19,571 bases of DNA from an uncultured Olsenella sp. (lineage in GTDB: Bacteria > Actinomycetota > Coriobacteriia > Coriobacteriales > Atopobiaceae), in NCBI GenBank assembly GCA_937900605.1, contig CALCDK010000138.1, positions 1 through 19,571 on the forward strand. The letters run 5' to 3'. How positions within the stretch are numbered: position 1 is the stretch's first letter; each line of letters opens with the position of its first letter. The notes beneath the pieces were generated by a model. The model searched no databases and was not told the origin of the DNA. It saw nothing but the letters and a program-made list of their open reading frames with translations. This document shows positions 1-6,730 of the stretch, piece by piece. The position numbers and the translations under genes were made by a program.

Positions 1-1255
1 CCGAGACGAGCCGCACGGCGACCACGAAGACGTCGAGCGCCTGCGCGAGGTCCTCCATGGACGGGTAGGTTGGGGCGATGCGGATGTTGGTGTCGTGCGG
101 GTCGTTGCCGTACGGCCACGTGGCGCCCGCCGGGGTGAGCCTGACGCCCAGGTCGGCGGCGAGGGCGACGATGGCCCTGGCCGACCCCTCGGGGCCGTCG
201 AAGGACACGAAGTAGCCGCCGGTGGGGTGCGTCCAGGTGGCGCAGCCCAGGTCGCCCAGGCCGCTCTGGAGGCGCTCCTGGACCAGGGCGAAGCGCGGGG
301 CCACGAGCTGGGCGTGGCGGCGCATGTGCTCGCGGACGCCCTCGGCGTCGCGCAGGAACCTCACGTGCGCGAGCTGCGAGATCTTCTCGGGAGAGACGCG
401 GGCGGCGCCGAACGCGGCGCGCAGCTCGGCCATGTCGGCGGGGCTCGCGGTGACCCACGCCATGCCGGAGCTGGGGAAGGTCACCTTGGCGGTGGAGGCG
501 AACTCGTAGACCAGGTCCTCGTTGCCGGCCTCGCGCAGGGCGTCGAAGACGTTGAGCAGCTCGACGTCGCCGTCGAAGGCGTGCACGGCGTAGGCGTTGT
601 CCCAGTAGACGCGGAAGTCGCGCGCGGCGGGGCACAGCGCGGCGAACTGGCGCACGACGTCGTCGGAGTAGGTCACGCCGGTGGGGTTGGCGAACTTGGG
701 GACGCACCAGATGCCCTTGACGGCGGGGTCGCCCTCGACGAGCTCGCGCACCATGTCCATGTCCGGCCCGTCCTCGCGCATGGGGACGGGCACGTTGACG
801 ATGCCGAAGCGGTCCGTGATGGCGAAGTGGCGGTCGTAGCCGGGCACGGGGCACAGGAAGCGCACCTCGCCCTGACGGCACCACGGCTCGCAGCCGGCGA
901 TGCCGTGGCAGTAGGCGTTGGCCACCGCGTCGTGCATGAGGTTGAGGCTCGACGAGCCGTTGACCACGACGTCGGCGGGGTCGACGCCCAGGATCTCGGC
1001 CGCGAGGGCGCGGGCGGAGGGCAGGCCGTCGGGCGCGCCGTAGTTGTCGGCGTCCACGCCCTGGTCAGTGAGGTCCGAGTCGAAGCCGAGGAGGTCGAGC
1101 ATCGGGCGGGACAGCGCGGTCTGGGCCGGGTTGGGCTTGCCCCTCGCCATGTCGAGCGAGAGGTGCAGGGAGCGCAGGCGGTCGGCCTCTCGCTCGAGCG
1201 CGGCGACCTCGTCGCGGAGCTGCTGGTCGTTCATGAGCTGGTAGGCGTTGGGCAT
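1..1255 (-). CDS. PLP-dependent aminotransferase, aspartate aminotransferase-like (3' end outside window)
   Basis: The reading frame runs without a stop from ATG at 1255 to the window edge, so about 418 residues are visible and the C-terminus is missing. It is a fold-type I pyridoxal-phosphate aminotransferase. Visible marks are an FANPTG segment, WDNAY (Asp219 and Tyr222, expected to contact the cofactor) and FASTAKVTF, whose Lys257 should form the Schiff base. The early MARGKPNPAQ segment and the S-T-A-K-V-T lysine context resemble the Pfam Asp_aminotransf (PF12897) group often annotated as aspartate aminotransferase. The true amino donor cannot be read from sequence. The start is supported by GGAGGAGGGG just upstream. 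It is divergent from the small gene at 1392. Confidence 0.88.
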   Translation of the reverse strand, partial: MPNAYQLMNDQQLRDEVAALEREADRLRSLHLSLDMARGKPNPAQTALSRPMLDLLGFDSDLTDQGVDADNYGAPDGLPSARALAAEILGVDPADVVVNGSSSLNLMHDAVANAYCHGIAGCEPWCRQGEVRFLCPVPGYDRHFAITDRFGIVNVPVPMREDGPDMDMVRELVEGDPAVKGIWCVPKFANPTGVTYSDDVVRQFAALCPAARDFRVYWDNAYAVHAFDGDVELLNVFDALREAGNEDLVYEFASTAKVTFPSSGMAWVTASPADMAELRAAFGAARVSPEKISQLAHVRFLRDAEGVREHMRRHAQLVAPRFALVQERLQSGLGDLGCATWTHPTGGYFVSFDGPEGSARAIVALAADLGVRLTPAGATWPYGNDPHDTNIRIAPTYPSMEDLAQALDVFVVAVRLVS

Positions 1256-1391
1256 GGCCCCTCCTCCGTGGTGGGCGCGGCGGCGTCGCCGCGCGGGGTT
1301 CTCCACAGACGAGTATAGACGCAGGCCCGGACGGGGCTGGTACCATTGGCCCATCGAAACACGACGCGAACGAAAGACTGCGGGAGGCTGC
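1256..1391. promoter_or_regulatory. Divergent promoter region between the aminotransferase and the small unknown gene
   Basis: On the minus strand TATACT (1312-1317) is a good -10 for the aminotransferase, with its Shine-Dalgarno GGAGGAGGGG at about 1258-1268. On the plus strand TACCAT (1341-1346) is a possible -10 for the 85-aa gene, whose GGGAGG (1382-1387) is a clear ribosome binding site. Neither -10 has a convincing TTGACA-like -35, so exact promoter positions are tentative. Confidence 0.45.
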
Positions 1392-1649
1392 ATGGAAGTC
1401 AGGTCGGAGGACTACGGGGAGCTACAGGCGCTGGTGGACTCGCTGTTCCCCGCGGGGGTCTCGTCGGCGGCGCGGGCGCAGAAGCTCGACGTGGTGTCGC
1501 GCGCCGACGTCATGGACCTGTGCGCGGACCTGCGCGAGGTCGTCGACCTGCTGCCCGGCAGGCCCTACTCGCGCGCGGCCCTGTGCGACCAGCTCAACTC
1601 CATCCTGTGCGCCCACGGCTGGGCCACGGCCTACGGCACGGTGGAGTAG
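1392..1649 (+). CDS. Small protein of unknown function, 85 aa
   Basis: I do not recognise this family. The start ATG at 1392 is preceded by GGGAGG at a good distance; in-frame codons further upstream lack such a site. The 85-residue product is soluble and mainly helical in character. It has an acidic N-terminus (MEVRSEDYGE), then heptad-like stretches (LCADLREVVDLL), and ends in a short C-terminal segment (CDQLNSILCAHGWATAYG). It has three cysteines, but not in a metal-binding arrangement. There is no signal peptide or membrane segment. It stands alone between a divergent aminotransferase and a convergent yebC. The good ribosome binding site and codon use support it being real. Confidence 0.65.
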   Translation: MEVRSEDYGELQALVDSLFPAGVSSAARAQKLDVVSRADVMDLCADLREVVDLLPGRPYSRAALCDQLNSILCAHGWATAYGTVE

Positions 1650-1651
1650 CG

Positions 1652-1677
1652 CCCGGCGAGAGGGGCCCGTCGCCGGG
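1652..1677 (+). repeat. Hairpin with GGCGAGAGGGGC loop motif, copy 1 of a dispersed intergenic element
   Basis: CCCGGCGA (1652-1659) pairs perfectly with TCGCCGGG (1670-1677) around the loop GAGGGGCCCG. It lies three bases after the stop codon of the 85-aa gene. A second perfect 8-bp hairpin follows: CCGCAGGC 1679-1686 with GCCTGCGG 1694-1701. There is no T tract, so a Rho-independent terminator is possible but not typical. The GGCGAGAGGGGC core recurs at 11692 and 17011. Confidence 0.5.
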
Positions 1678-1681
1678 ACCG

Positions 1682-1781
1682 CAGGCACGTCTCGCCTGCG
1701 GGGTCGCGCGCGTCTCTCGCCCGCAGCGGCGCACGCGCTTCTCGCCCGCGACGGCGCACGCACGTCTCGCCCGCAACCAAC
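1682..1781. repeat. 25-bp tandem repeat, four imperfect copies
   Basis: The core TCTCGCC occurs at 1690, 1715, 1740 and 1765, exactly 25 bases apart each time. The flanks are also similar: a CACGC-like left side and CCGC..CGGCG on the right. The units are about 1682-1706, 1707-1731, 1732-1756 and 1757-1781. Because 25 is not a multiple of three, the array is unlikely to be coding. It lies between the convergent 85-aa gene and yebC. Confidence 0.7.
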
Positions 1782-1785
1782 GAAG

Positions 1786-1821
1786 AAGCGCCCCCTGCCA
1801 GCGGCTGCCGGCAGGGGGCGC
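1786..1821 (-). terminator. Rho-independent terminator of yebC
   Basis: GCGCCCCCTGCC (1788-1799) pairs perfectly over 12 bp with GGCAGGGGGCGC (1810-1821), with a 10-base loop. Read on the minus strand the hairpin is followed by TTCTTCG. It lies 27 bases beyond the yebC stop. It could also stop transcripts arriving on the plus strand, though there it has no T tract. Confidence 0.8.
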
Positions 1822-1847
1822 ACACGCGATGCGATAGGGCGACGGGC

Positions 1848-2648
1848 CTACTCGTCGGAGGCGAGGGCCTCGGCGATCTCGTCGGTCACGTTCATGGTGT
1901 GGTAGACGTTCTGGACGTCCTCGAGCTCGTCAAGACGGTCGACGAGGCGCTGGACCTTCTTGGCGTCGGCGACGGAGACGTCGGTCGGGGTGGTGGGGAC
2001 CATGGTGAGCTCGGAGCCCTTGACCTCGATGCCCTGGGCCTCGAGCGCCTTCTGGACCTCCTGCATCTTGTCGTAGGCGGTCCAGACGATCCACTCCTCG
2101 CCGGCGTCCTCGTAGTCCTCGCCGCCGGCCTCGGCCACGGCCATCATGAACTCGTCCTCGTCGACGGCGTTCTCGCGGTCGGCGACCTTCTTGTCGTCGG
2201 ACTTGATGACCTTGTCGATGGCGATGGAGCCCTTGCGCTCGAACTGGAACGCGACGGAGCCGGAGGTGCCCAGCGAGCCGCCCGCGTGGGAGAAGGCGGA
2301 GCGGACGTCGGCGGCGGTGCGGTTCTTGTTGTCGGTCAGGCAGTCGACGTAGACGGCGACGCCCGCGGGGCCGTAGCCCTCGTAGGTGATCTCGGAGTAG
2401 ACCGCGTTGTCGGCGCCGGCGCCGAAGGCCTTGTCGATGGCGGCCTTGATCTTGGCGTTGGGCATGGAGACCATGCGGGCGCGGGCGACGGCCGCGGCGA
2501 GCGAGGCGTTGTTGTCCGGGTTGGGGTCGCCGCCGAGCTTGGCCGCAACGGTGATGTTGCGGGAGAGCTTGGAGAAGAGCGACGAGCGCTTGGCGTCGAT
2601 GGCGGCCTTCTTGTGCTTGGTGGTTGCCCACTTAGAGTGTCCGGACAT
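1848..2648 (-). CDS. yebC: YebC/PmpR-family regulator (TACO1 family), 266 aa
   Basis: The protein opens with the family signature MSGHSKWATTKHKKAAIDAK and continues with DPNPDNNASL, MPNAKIKAAI and ITYEGYGPAGVAV, all typical of YebC/TACO1. Members are cytoplasmic. They have been described as DNA-binding regulators (PmpR type) and, more recently, as factors that relieve ribosome stalling; the sequence does not say which role applies. I chose the ATG at 2648 because AAGGAG sits six bases upstream. A second ATG two codons earlier abuts the Shine-Dalgarno and is less likely. At 266 residues it is somewhat longer than the usual 240-250, owing to a charged insert around residues 148-166 (KSDDKKVADREN region). 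It has its own promoter and terminator. Confidence 0.95.
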   Translation of the reverse strand: MSGHSKWATTKHKKAAIDAKRSSLFSKLSRNITVAAKLGGDPNPDNNASLAAAVARARMVSMPNAKIKAAIDKAFGAGADNAVYSEITYEGYGPAGVAVYVDCLTDNKNRTAADVRSAFSHAGGSLGTSGSVAFQFERKGSIAIDKVIKSDDKKVADRENAVDEDEFMMAVAEAGGEDYEDAGEEWIVWTAYDKMQEVQKALEAQGIEVKGSELTMVPTTPTDVSVADAKKVQRLVDRLDELEDVQNVYHTMNVTDEIAEALASDE

Positions 2649-2770
2649 GTGCATCTCCTTCTTGCCTCGCCGGCGGGCGCCGTGTGGCGCCTTACCGCCA
2701 GGGCTCGTTTTCGAACCTACAGGCCTTCGTGCGCGGCCGAGAAGTGCCGCGCGCGGCATGAAACACGCCT

Positions 2771-2799
2771 ACGGTACCCTTTGGGAATGGGGTTGTAAA
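2771..2799 (-). promoter_or_regulatory. Probable promoter of yebC
   Basis: On the minus strand TTTACA (2794-2799) and TACCGT (2771-2776) are separated by exactly 17 bases, a good sigma70-type arrangement in otherwise GC-rich DNA. The rest of the 2649-2836 gap holds the leader and the AAGGAG site. A leader of about 115 nt would result. Confidence 0.55.
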
Positions 2800-2836
2800 G
2801 TCACGGCAGCCAGCTCACGCCGACGCCATGCGCGGC

Positions 2837-3571
2837 CTACGCGGGCGCGCCCGGCCCCTCGGAGCCGTCAAGGCCGTAGCGGGCCACGACGCGCAGGATG
2901 GCGCGGCGCCACGGCCCCCAGACGACGCAGAAGAACGCGAGCGTGGCCACGCCGTGCACGACGTCGAGCGGCAGGCCCGCCCCGAAGGCGGCGAGCACCG
3001 CGGGCCAGGTCAGCGGCCTGACGTAGCCCAGCACGTAGTAGCCGTTGAGGACGAGCCCGTAGAAGAGGCCCGACAGCAGCGCCCAGACGCGCAGCGCGGG
3101 CGTGCGGCCCTCGCCGCGCCCGCCGTCGCCGATCATGCCGCCCACGTAGCCGACCATGCCCCAGGCGTACATCTGCCACGGCGTCCACGCGCCCTGCCCG
3201 AAGAAGAAGTTGGACGCCAGCGCCGCGAGCGCGCCCACCACGAAGCCGCTGCGGCGCCCCAGCACGGCCCCGGCGAGGATGGCCACCGCCGAGACGGGCT
3301 TCACGTCGGGGACGGGGGCGAACAGCACGCGGCCCGCGGCGGCGACGGCCGCGAGCACGGCGGTCGGCATGAGCTGGCGCAGCGCCGGGCGCGAGCGCTC
3401 GAAGCCGGCGAGCCCCAGCGCCAGGGCCAGGGCGCAGGCGAGCAGCGTGGGACCCGCCGTGGACTCGACGCCGGCCAGGGGCAGGGCGAGCATGGCGACG
3501 GGCACGCACAGCAGCGCGCACGCCTCGGCGGCGGGCGGAAGCGCGGGGATTGTTTGCCTTCGTGCGGTCAT
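2837..3571 (-). CDS. ECF transporter substrate-binding (S) component, 244 aa
   Basis: This is a very hydrophobic membrane protein with about six predicted helices and no ATPase. Conserved S-component segments are RVLFAPVPDVKPVSAV (81-96) and the motif SNFFFGQGAWTPWQMYAWG (120-138). Both are characteristic of a family annotated simply as 'ECF transporter S component'. It should bind a vitamin or similar micronutrient in the membrane and pair with an EcfT/EcfA module; the nearest is at 4389-6730 on the same strand. Substrate is not readable. Corrinoid is suggested only by the DUF4430 proteins next to that module. The ATG at 3571 has no visible Shine-Dalgarno, so it may be leaderless or the true start may lie slightly downstream. 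It starts 46 bases from the divergent gene at 3618. Confidence 0.85.
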   Translation of the reverse strand: MTARRQTIPALPPAAEACALLCVPVAMLALPLAGVESTAGPTLLACALALALGLAGFERSRPALRQLMPTAVLAAVAAAGRVLFAPVPDVKPVSAVAILAGAVLGRRSGFVVGALAALASNFFFGQGAWTPWQMYAWGMVGYVGGMIGDGGRGEGRTPALRVWALLSGLFYGLVLNGYYVLGYVRPLTWPAVLAAFGAGLPLDVVHGVATLAFFCVVWGPWRRAILRVVARYGLDGSEGPGAPA

Positions 3572-3617
3572 GGGTACAGTGTGGCATATCCACTGTCACA
3601 CGACTCGAGGAGACGCC
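3572..3617. promoter_or_regulatory. 46-bp divergent control region with an operator-like inverted repeat
   Basis: ACAGTG (3576-3581) and CACTGT (3591-3596) form a perfect 6-bp inverted repeat with a 9-base centre containing CATAT. A smaller GTGTG/CACAC symmetry overlaps it. The site occupies most of the gap between the S component and the Cys-rich gene, so a dimeric regulator bound here could control both. The plus-strand gene has a good GAGGAG site (3607-3612). Possible -10 sequences overlap the repeat, but none is convincing. Confidence 0.4.
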
Positions 3618-4196
3618 ATGCTCTACATCGCAAACTTCAGCTACAACGACGAGTCCGACGAGCGCGACAACTACTGCCTCATGCCGTGCGTCGTCGAGGC
3701 CGCCGACGCCGACGCCGCGCTCGAGAAGCTCGCCGACCACCTCAGGCGGGCCCACGAGGAGACCGACCTGCTCGACGGCGCCACCGAGGTCTACCTGGAC
3801 TCCCTCGCCGAGCTCACCGGCGCGCCCGACGAGCCCGTCATCTGCCAGTGGCAGAAGATCGTCCCCGCCGAGGAGGGCCTGTGCAGCATCACGAGCGCCC
3901 TGCCCCTGGTCGACGAGGACGACGAGAGCGCCTGCGCCTACAACTGGGGCCCGGTCGACGAGGACGGCGACGGCTGCGAGTGCGGCTGCGGCTGTGACGA
4001 CGACTGCGAGTGCGGCTGCAAGGACGGCGGCGAGTGCACCTGCGGCGACGACTGCCAGTGCGGCGACGACTGCACCTGCCACGACCACGACCACGACGCC
4101 GAGAAGGACGACGACGCCTGCGAGTGCGGCGACGACTGCTGCTGCGACGGCGACGACGAGGACGGCTGGGCCGAGGAGCCCTTCCTGCGCTTCTAG
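3618..4196 (+). CDS. Acidic protein with Cys/Asp/His-rich, metallothionein-like C-terminal tail, 192 aa
   Basis: The start ATG at 3618 follows GAGGAG at five bases. Residues 1-115 look like a folded domain (MLYIANFSYNDESDERDNY at the start, then a helix AALEKLADHLRRAHEE, then ICQWQKIVPAEEG). I have a general sense that similar uncharacterised domains exist, but I cannot name one. Residues 120-176 hold 18 cysteines, mostly as CxC and CGDDC units, interleaved with Asp/Glu and an HDHDHD stretch (155-160). This composition suggests binding of soft or transition metals, as in metallothioneins, but that is inference. There is no signal peptide, so it is probably cytoplasmic. It is divergent from the S component with a shared 46-bp region, and convergent with the ATPase gene. 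Confidence 0.8.
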   Translation: MLYIANFSYNDESDERDNYCLMPCVVEAADADAALEKLADHLRRAHEETDLLDGATEVYLDSLAELTGAPDEPVICQWQKIVPAEEGLCSITSALPLVDEDDESACAYNWGPVDEDGDGCECGCGCDDDCECGCKDGGECTCGDDCQCGDDCTCHDHDHDAEKDDDACECGDDCCCDGDDEDGWAEEPFLRF

Positions 4197-4272
4197 CGCC
4201 ACCGCCACGCCTGGGACCCGCGGGGCCCGAAGCCGGACGCACGTGCCGGCCGCGGGCCCCGCTCGCGTGCGG

Positions 4273-4380
4273 CACGCCTCTCGTCCGCGGCGCGCCTCCC
4301 CGCCGCGGCGCCGTCCCGGCCGGGAGACGCCCCTCGCCCGGGCGGCGCCCCTCGCCCGTGGCGCGCCCCTCGCCCCCCGC
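4273..4380. repeat. 18-bp tandem repeat, about six imperfect copies
   Basis: YCTCGYC-like cores start at 4279, 4297, 4314, 4332, 4350 and 4368, spaced 18, 17, 18, 18 and 18. The unit is roughly GCGCCCCTCGCCCGYGGC, and the last three copies are the most alike. The array fills most of the gap between the stop of the Cys-rich gene and the stop of the double ATPase. Its core resembles that of the 25-bp array at 1682-1781. Apart from this I see no gene in 4197-4388. Confidence 0.65.
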
Positions 4381-4388
4381 GTCGGGCG

Positions 4389-5858
4389 CTAGCGCCAGAG
4401 CCAGGAGCCCGCGAAGAAGTCCGCGCAGGGCTCGGTGTCGATGGCGCGGCCGTCGAACACGAGGCTCACGGAGTCGGCCACGGCGCGCACGAGCCCCATG
4501 TCATGGGAGGCGAGGAGCACCGTGGCGCCCTCGTCGCGGGCGCGCAGCACCCTGCGGGCCACGCGCAGGCGCGCGTCGTCGTCGAGGCCCTTGGTGGGCT
4601 CGTCGAGCAGCAGCAGCTCCGGGCGCGCCATGAGGACCTTCTCGAGGGCGAGCAGCTGGCGCTGCCCGCCGGACAGGTCGTAGGGGTGCCGGTCGCGCGC
4701 GTCGGCCAGCCCCAGGTGCGCGAGGGCCTCGGCCACCAGGCCCCCGTCCGCCCCGTCGGCGTCGCGCAGGGCCCACTCGGCCAGCTCCTCGGCCACGGTC
4801 TCGCAGGCCAGGACCGCCTGGGGCGACTGCGGCAGCAGCGCCTGGGAGCCCGCGAGCGGTCGCTGCACGCGGCCGCGCGAGCACCCCTCGACGCCCGCCG
4901 CCACCAGCAGCAGCGTGGACTTGCCGCAGCCGTTGGCGCCCACGAGCGCGCGGACCTCGGAGCGGCGCACGTCAAGGCAGGTGCCGCGCAGCACCCAGTC
5001 GTCGTCGCGGTCGTAGCGCTGCCAGACGTCGCGCAGGCCCAGCGCCCGGGACGGGGCGTCGTGGCGCCGCATGGGCTCCCCGTCCGGGCCCGCCACGCCG
5101 AAGCCCGCGCGCCCGGCCGGGGCCAGCGGCAGCTGCCCGCCGCGCCCGCGCAGCGACGCCGGGTCGCAGGCGCGCACGCGGCCGTCTACCAGCTCGAACG
5201 CGCACGTGGCGTAGTCGGCCATCGGGGCCGGCGAGTGCGTGGCCACGACCACGGTCACGCCCAGCTCCCGGTTGGCCCGGAACAGCAGCGACAGGAAGCC
5301 CCTCTCGGCCACCGGGTCGAGCATCGCGGTGGGCTCGTCGAGCAGCAGGGCCCGCGGGCGCAGCGCGAGGGCGGCCGCCAGCGAGACCATCTGCCGCTGG
5401 CCGCCGGACAGCTCGGCCACGTGCGCGCGAAAGAGCCCCTCGATGCCCAGGAACACGCAGGTCTCGGCCACGCGGCGGCGCATCTCGGGCTCCGGGACGC
5501 CCAGGTTCTCCAGGGCGAAGGACAGCTCGTGCCACACCGTGTCGCAGACGAGCTGGTCGTCGGGCCCCTGCGCGACGAGGGCCAAGGTCGCGGCGGACTC
5601 GCGCGGCGAGAGGGACCGCACGTCTCGGCCCCAGGCCAGCACGCGCCCGCCCTGCCCGCCGGCCGGCGAGACCTCCGGCTTGGCCAGGCGCAGCAGCGTC
5701 GACTTGCCCGAGCCCGTCGCGCCCACGAGCAGCGCGAAGGCGCCCTCCCCCATCTGCAGCGACACGCCGTCCAGCACCGGGCGGCACCTCTCGCCGGCAC
5801 CGGGCGCGGCGGCGTACGAGAAGGACACGTCCTCGAAGCACAGGGCGCACTCGCTCAC
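4389..5858 (-). CDS. Energy-coupling factor ATPase with two fused ATP-binding domains, 489 aa
   Basis: Two complete ABC ATPase domains are fused in one chain, equivalent to EcfA and EcfA'. Domain 1 has Walker A GATGSGKST (46-54), a Q-loop at Gln97 with the ECF-type PDDQL, LSGGQ (150-154), Walker B LLLDEPT (Asp174, Glu175) and switch His208. Domain 2 has GANGCGKST (307-315), Gln344, LSGGQ (395-399), LLLLDEPT (Asp419, Glu420) and His452. All catalytic residues are present in both halves. It powers the importer from the cytoplasmic face by binding EcfT. The start is GTG at 5858, overlapping the ecfT stop as GTGA, with AGAGGGGG upstream. A longer same-frame extension to 6647 is only a shadow over ecfT. 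It is the last gene of the operon and ends at the 18-bp repeat array. Confidence 0.93.
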   Translation of the reverse strand: MSECALCFEDVSFSYAAAPGAGERCRPVLDGVSLQMGEGAFALLVGATGSGKSTLLRLAKPEVSPAGGQGGRVLAWGRDVRSLSPRESAATLALVAQGPDDQLVCDTVWHELSFALENLGVPEPEMRRRVAETCVFLGIEGLFRAHVAELSGGQRQMVSLAAALALRPRALLLDEPTAMLDPVAERGFLSLLFRANRELGVTVVVATHSPAPMADYATCAFELVDGRVRACDPASLRGRGGQLPLAPAGRAGFGVAGPDGEPMRRHDAPSRALGLRDVWQRYDRDDDWVLRGTCLDVRRSEVRALVGANGCGKSTLLLVAAGVEGCSRGRVQRPLAGSQALLPQSPQAVLACETVAEELAEWALRDADGADGGLVAEALAHLGLADARDRHPYDLSGGQRQLLALEKVLMARPELLLLDEPTKGLDDDARLRVARRVLRARDEGATVLLASHDMGLVRAVADSVSLVFDGRAIDTEPCADFFAGSWLWR

Positions 5859-6730
5859 CTGGGCCCCCTCTCCCCCAGCTCGCCGAGGGCCGCCAGCACG
5901 GTGGGCAGCAGCGACAGCACGGCGCACGGGACGTAGCCCCACCACCACGTCAGGCGGGGCATGCTCGGATAGAAGCGCCACTGCGAGCACGCGGCCCACG
6001 AGGCCGCGGCGCACACGGCGAGAAGCGCCGCGACGGCGCTGGCGCAGGCGACGTCGCGCGGGCGCAGCGGGTCCGGCTCGAGGCGCGTGCGCTCGCAGCC
6101 CGACTCCCAGCCGCGGGCGCGCATGGCGTCGGCGCGGCCCACGGAGTCGTCGAGCGCCCAGGACAGCAGCAGCGAGGCGTCGCGCACGAGCGCGCTGGCC
6201 GGCGAGGCGTCGCGCGGCGCGGCGGTGCACGCCTCGCGGGCGGCCCGCACGGTGCGGGCGCGCGACAGCATCTGCGGCACGAGCTGCGTGGCGAGGCCGA
6301 GCACCATGGGGACCGACCTCGCGCGGCGTCCGGCCAGGGCCAGCAGGCGGTCCTGCGTGAGGACCTGCGCGGCGCCCTCGAACCACAGCACGCCGGCCAC
6401 CATGACGCAGCCCATGCAGGTCCCGTAGGCGAGGCTCTCGCCGTACACCACGACGGGGCCCACGCGCAGCAGCAGCGTGGAGCCCGAGGCCGAGACGAGC
6501 GGGTTGACCAGGCACACAAGCGCGAGCATGGGCAGCTGCCAGCGAAGGCCGCGCAGCGTGGCGCGCGGCCCGCGGGAGGCCAGCGAGAAGCACAGCGCGC
6601 CGGCGAGCCAGATCGCGGCGAGGACCGGCTGCGGCGACAGGACGCACAGCGCGACCGTCCCCGCGAAGTAGGTGGCGGGGACGATCGCGTGGCAGGTGCC
6701 GAAGGCGGCGTGTGGGGCACGGGCGCGCAC
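5855..6730 (-). CDS. Energy-coupling factor transmembrane protein EcfT (CbiQ family), 291 aa
   Basis: This is a membrane protein with hydrophobic segments near residues 14-50, 65-90, 100-120 and 225-285. A charged cytoplasmic region carries two coupling-helix motifs: SRARTVRAA (156-164) and the canonical Ala-Arg-Gly in AMRARGWE (ARG at 205-207). EcfT links the ATPases to the S component. The start is GTG at 6730, sharing one base with the preceding stop (TAGTG), and the end overlaps the ATPase gene by four bases, so all three genes are translationally coupled. The domain order fits the CbiQ/EcfT family. Overall similarity is expected to be low outside the ARG motifs, as is usual for this family. 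Confidence 0.85.
   Translation of the reverse strand: MRARAPHAAFGTCHAIVPATYFAGTVALCVLSPQPVLAAIWLAGALCFSLASRGPRATLRGLRWQLPMLALVCLVNPLVSASGSTLLLRVGPVVVYGESLAYGTCMGCVMVAGVLWFEGAAQVLTQDRLLALAGRRARSVPMVLGLATQLVPQMLSRARTVRAAREACTAAPRDASPASALVRDASLLLSWALDDSVGRADAMRARGWESGCERTRLEPDPLRPRDVACASAVAALLAVCAAASWAACSQWRFYPSMPRLTWWWGYVPCAVLSLLPTVLAALGELGERGPR

Noticed and set aside
1682..1781. CRISPR-like array
   Set aside because: The 25-bp units are contiguous with no unique spacers, and no cas gene is present.
2649..2759. N-terminal extension of YebC to 303 residues
   Set aside because: The extension reads through the Shine-Dalgarno, and the family begins at MSGHSKW.
3576..3600. B12-box-like CCACTG near the S component
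   Set aside because: It is only a six-base match inside an inverted repeat, and there is no room in 46 bp for a cobalamin riboswitch of about 200 nt.
4273..4380. Coding repeat (PLARAA/PLARGA-like hexapeptides on the plus strand)
   Set aside because: Those frames start inside the Cys-rich gene in the wrong frame. One unit is 17 bp, which breaks the frame, and there is no ribosome binding site.
5859..6647. N-terminal extension of the double ATPase to 752 residues
   Set aside because: The extra part is Arg/Ala-rich and lies over ecfT, which has its own motifs. GTG at 5858 has a ribosome binding site and the usual overlap.
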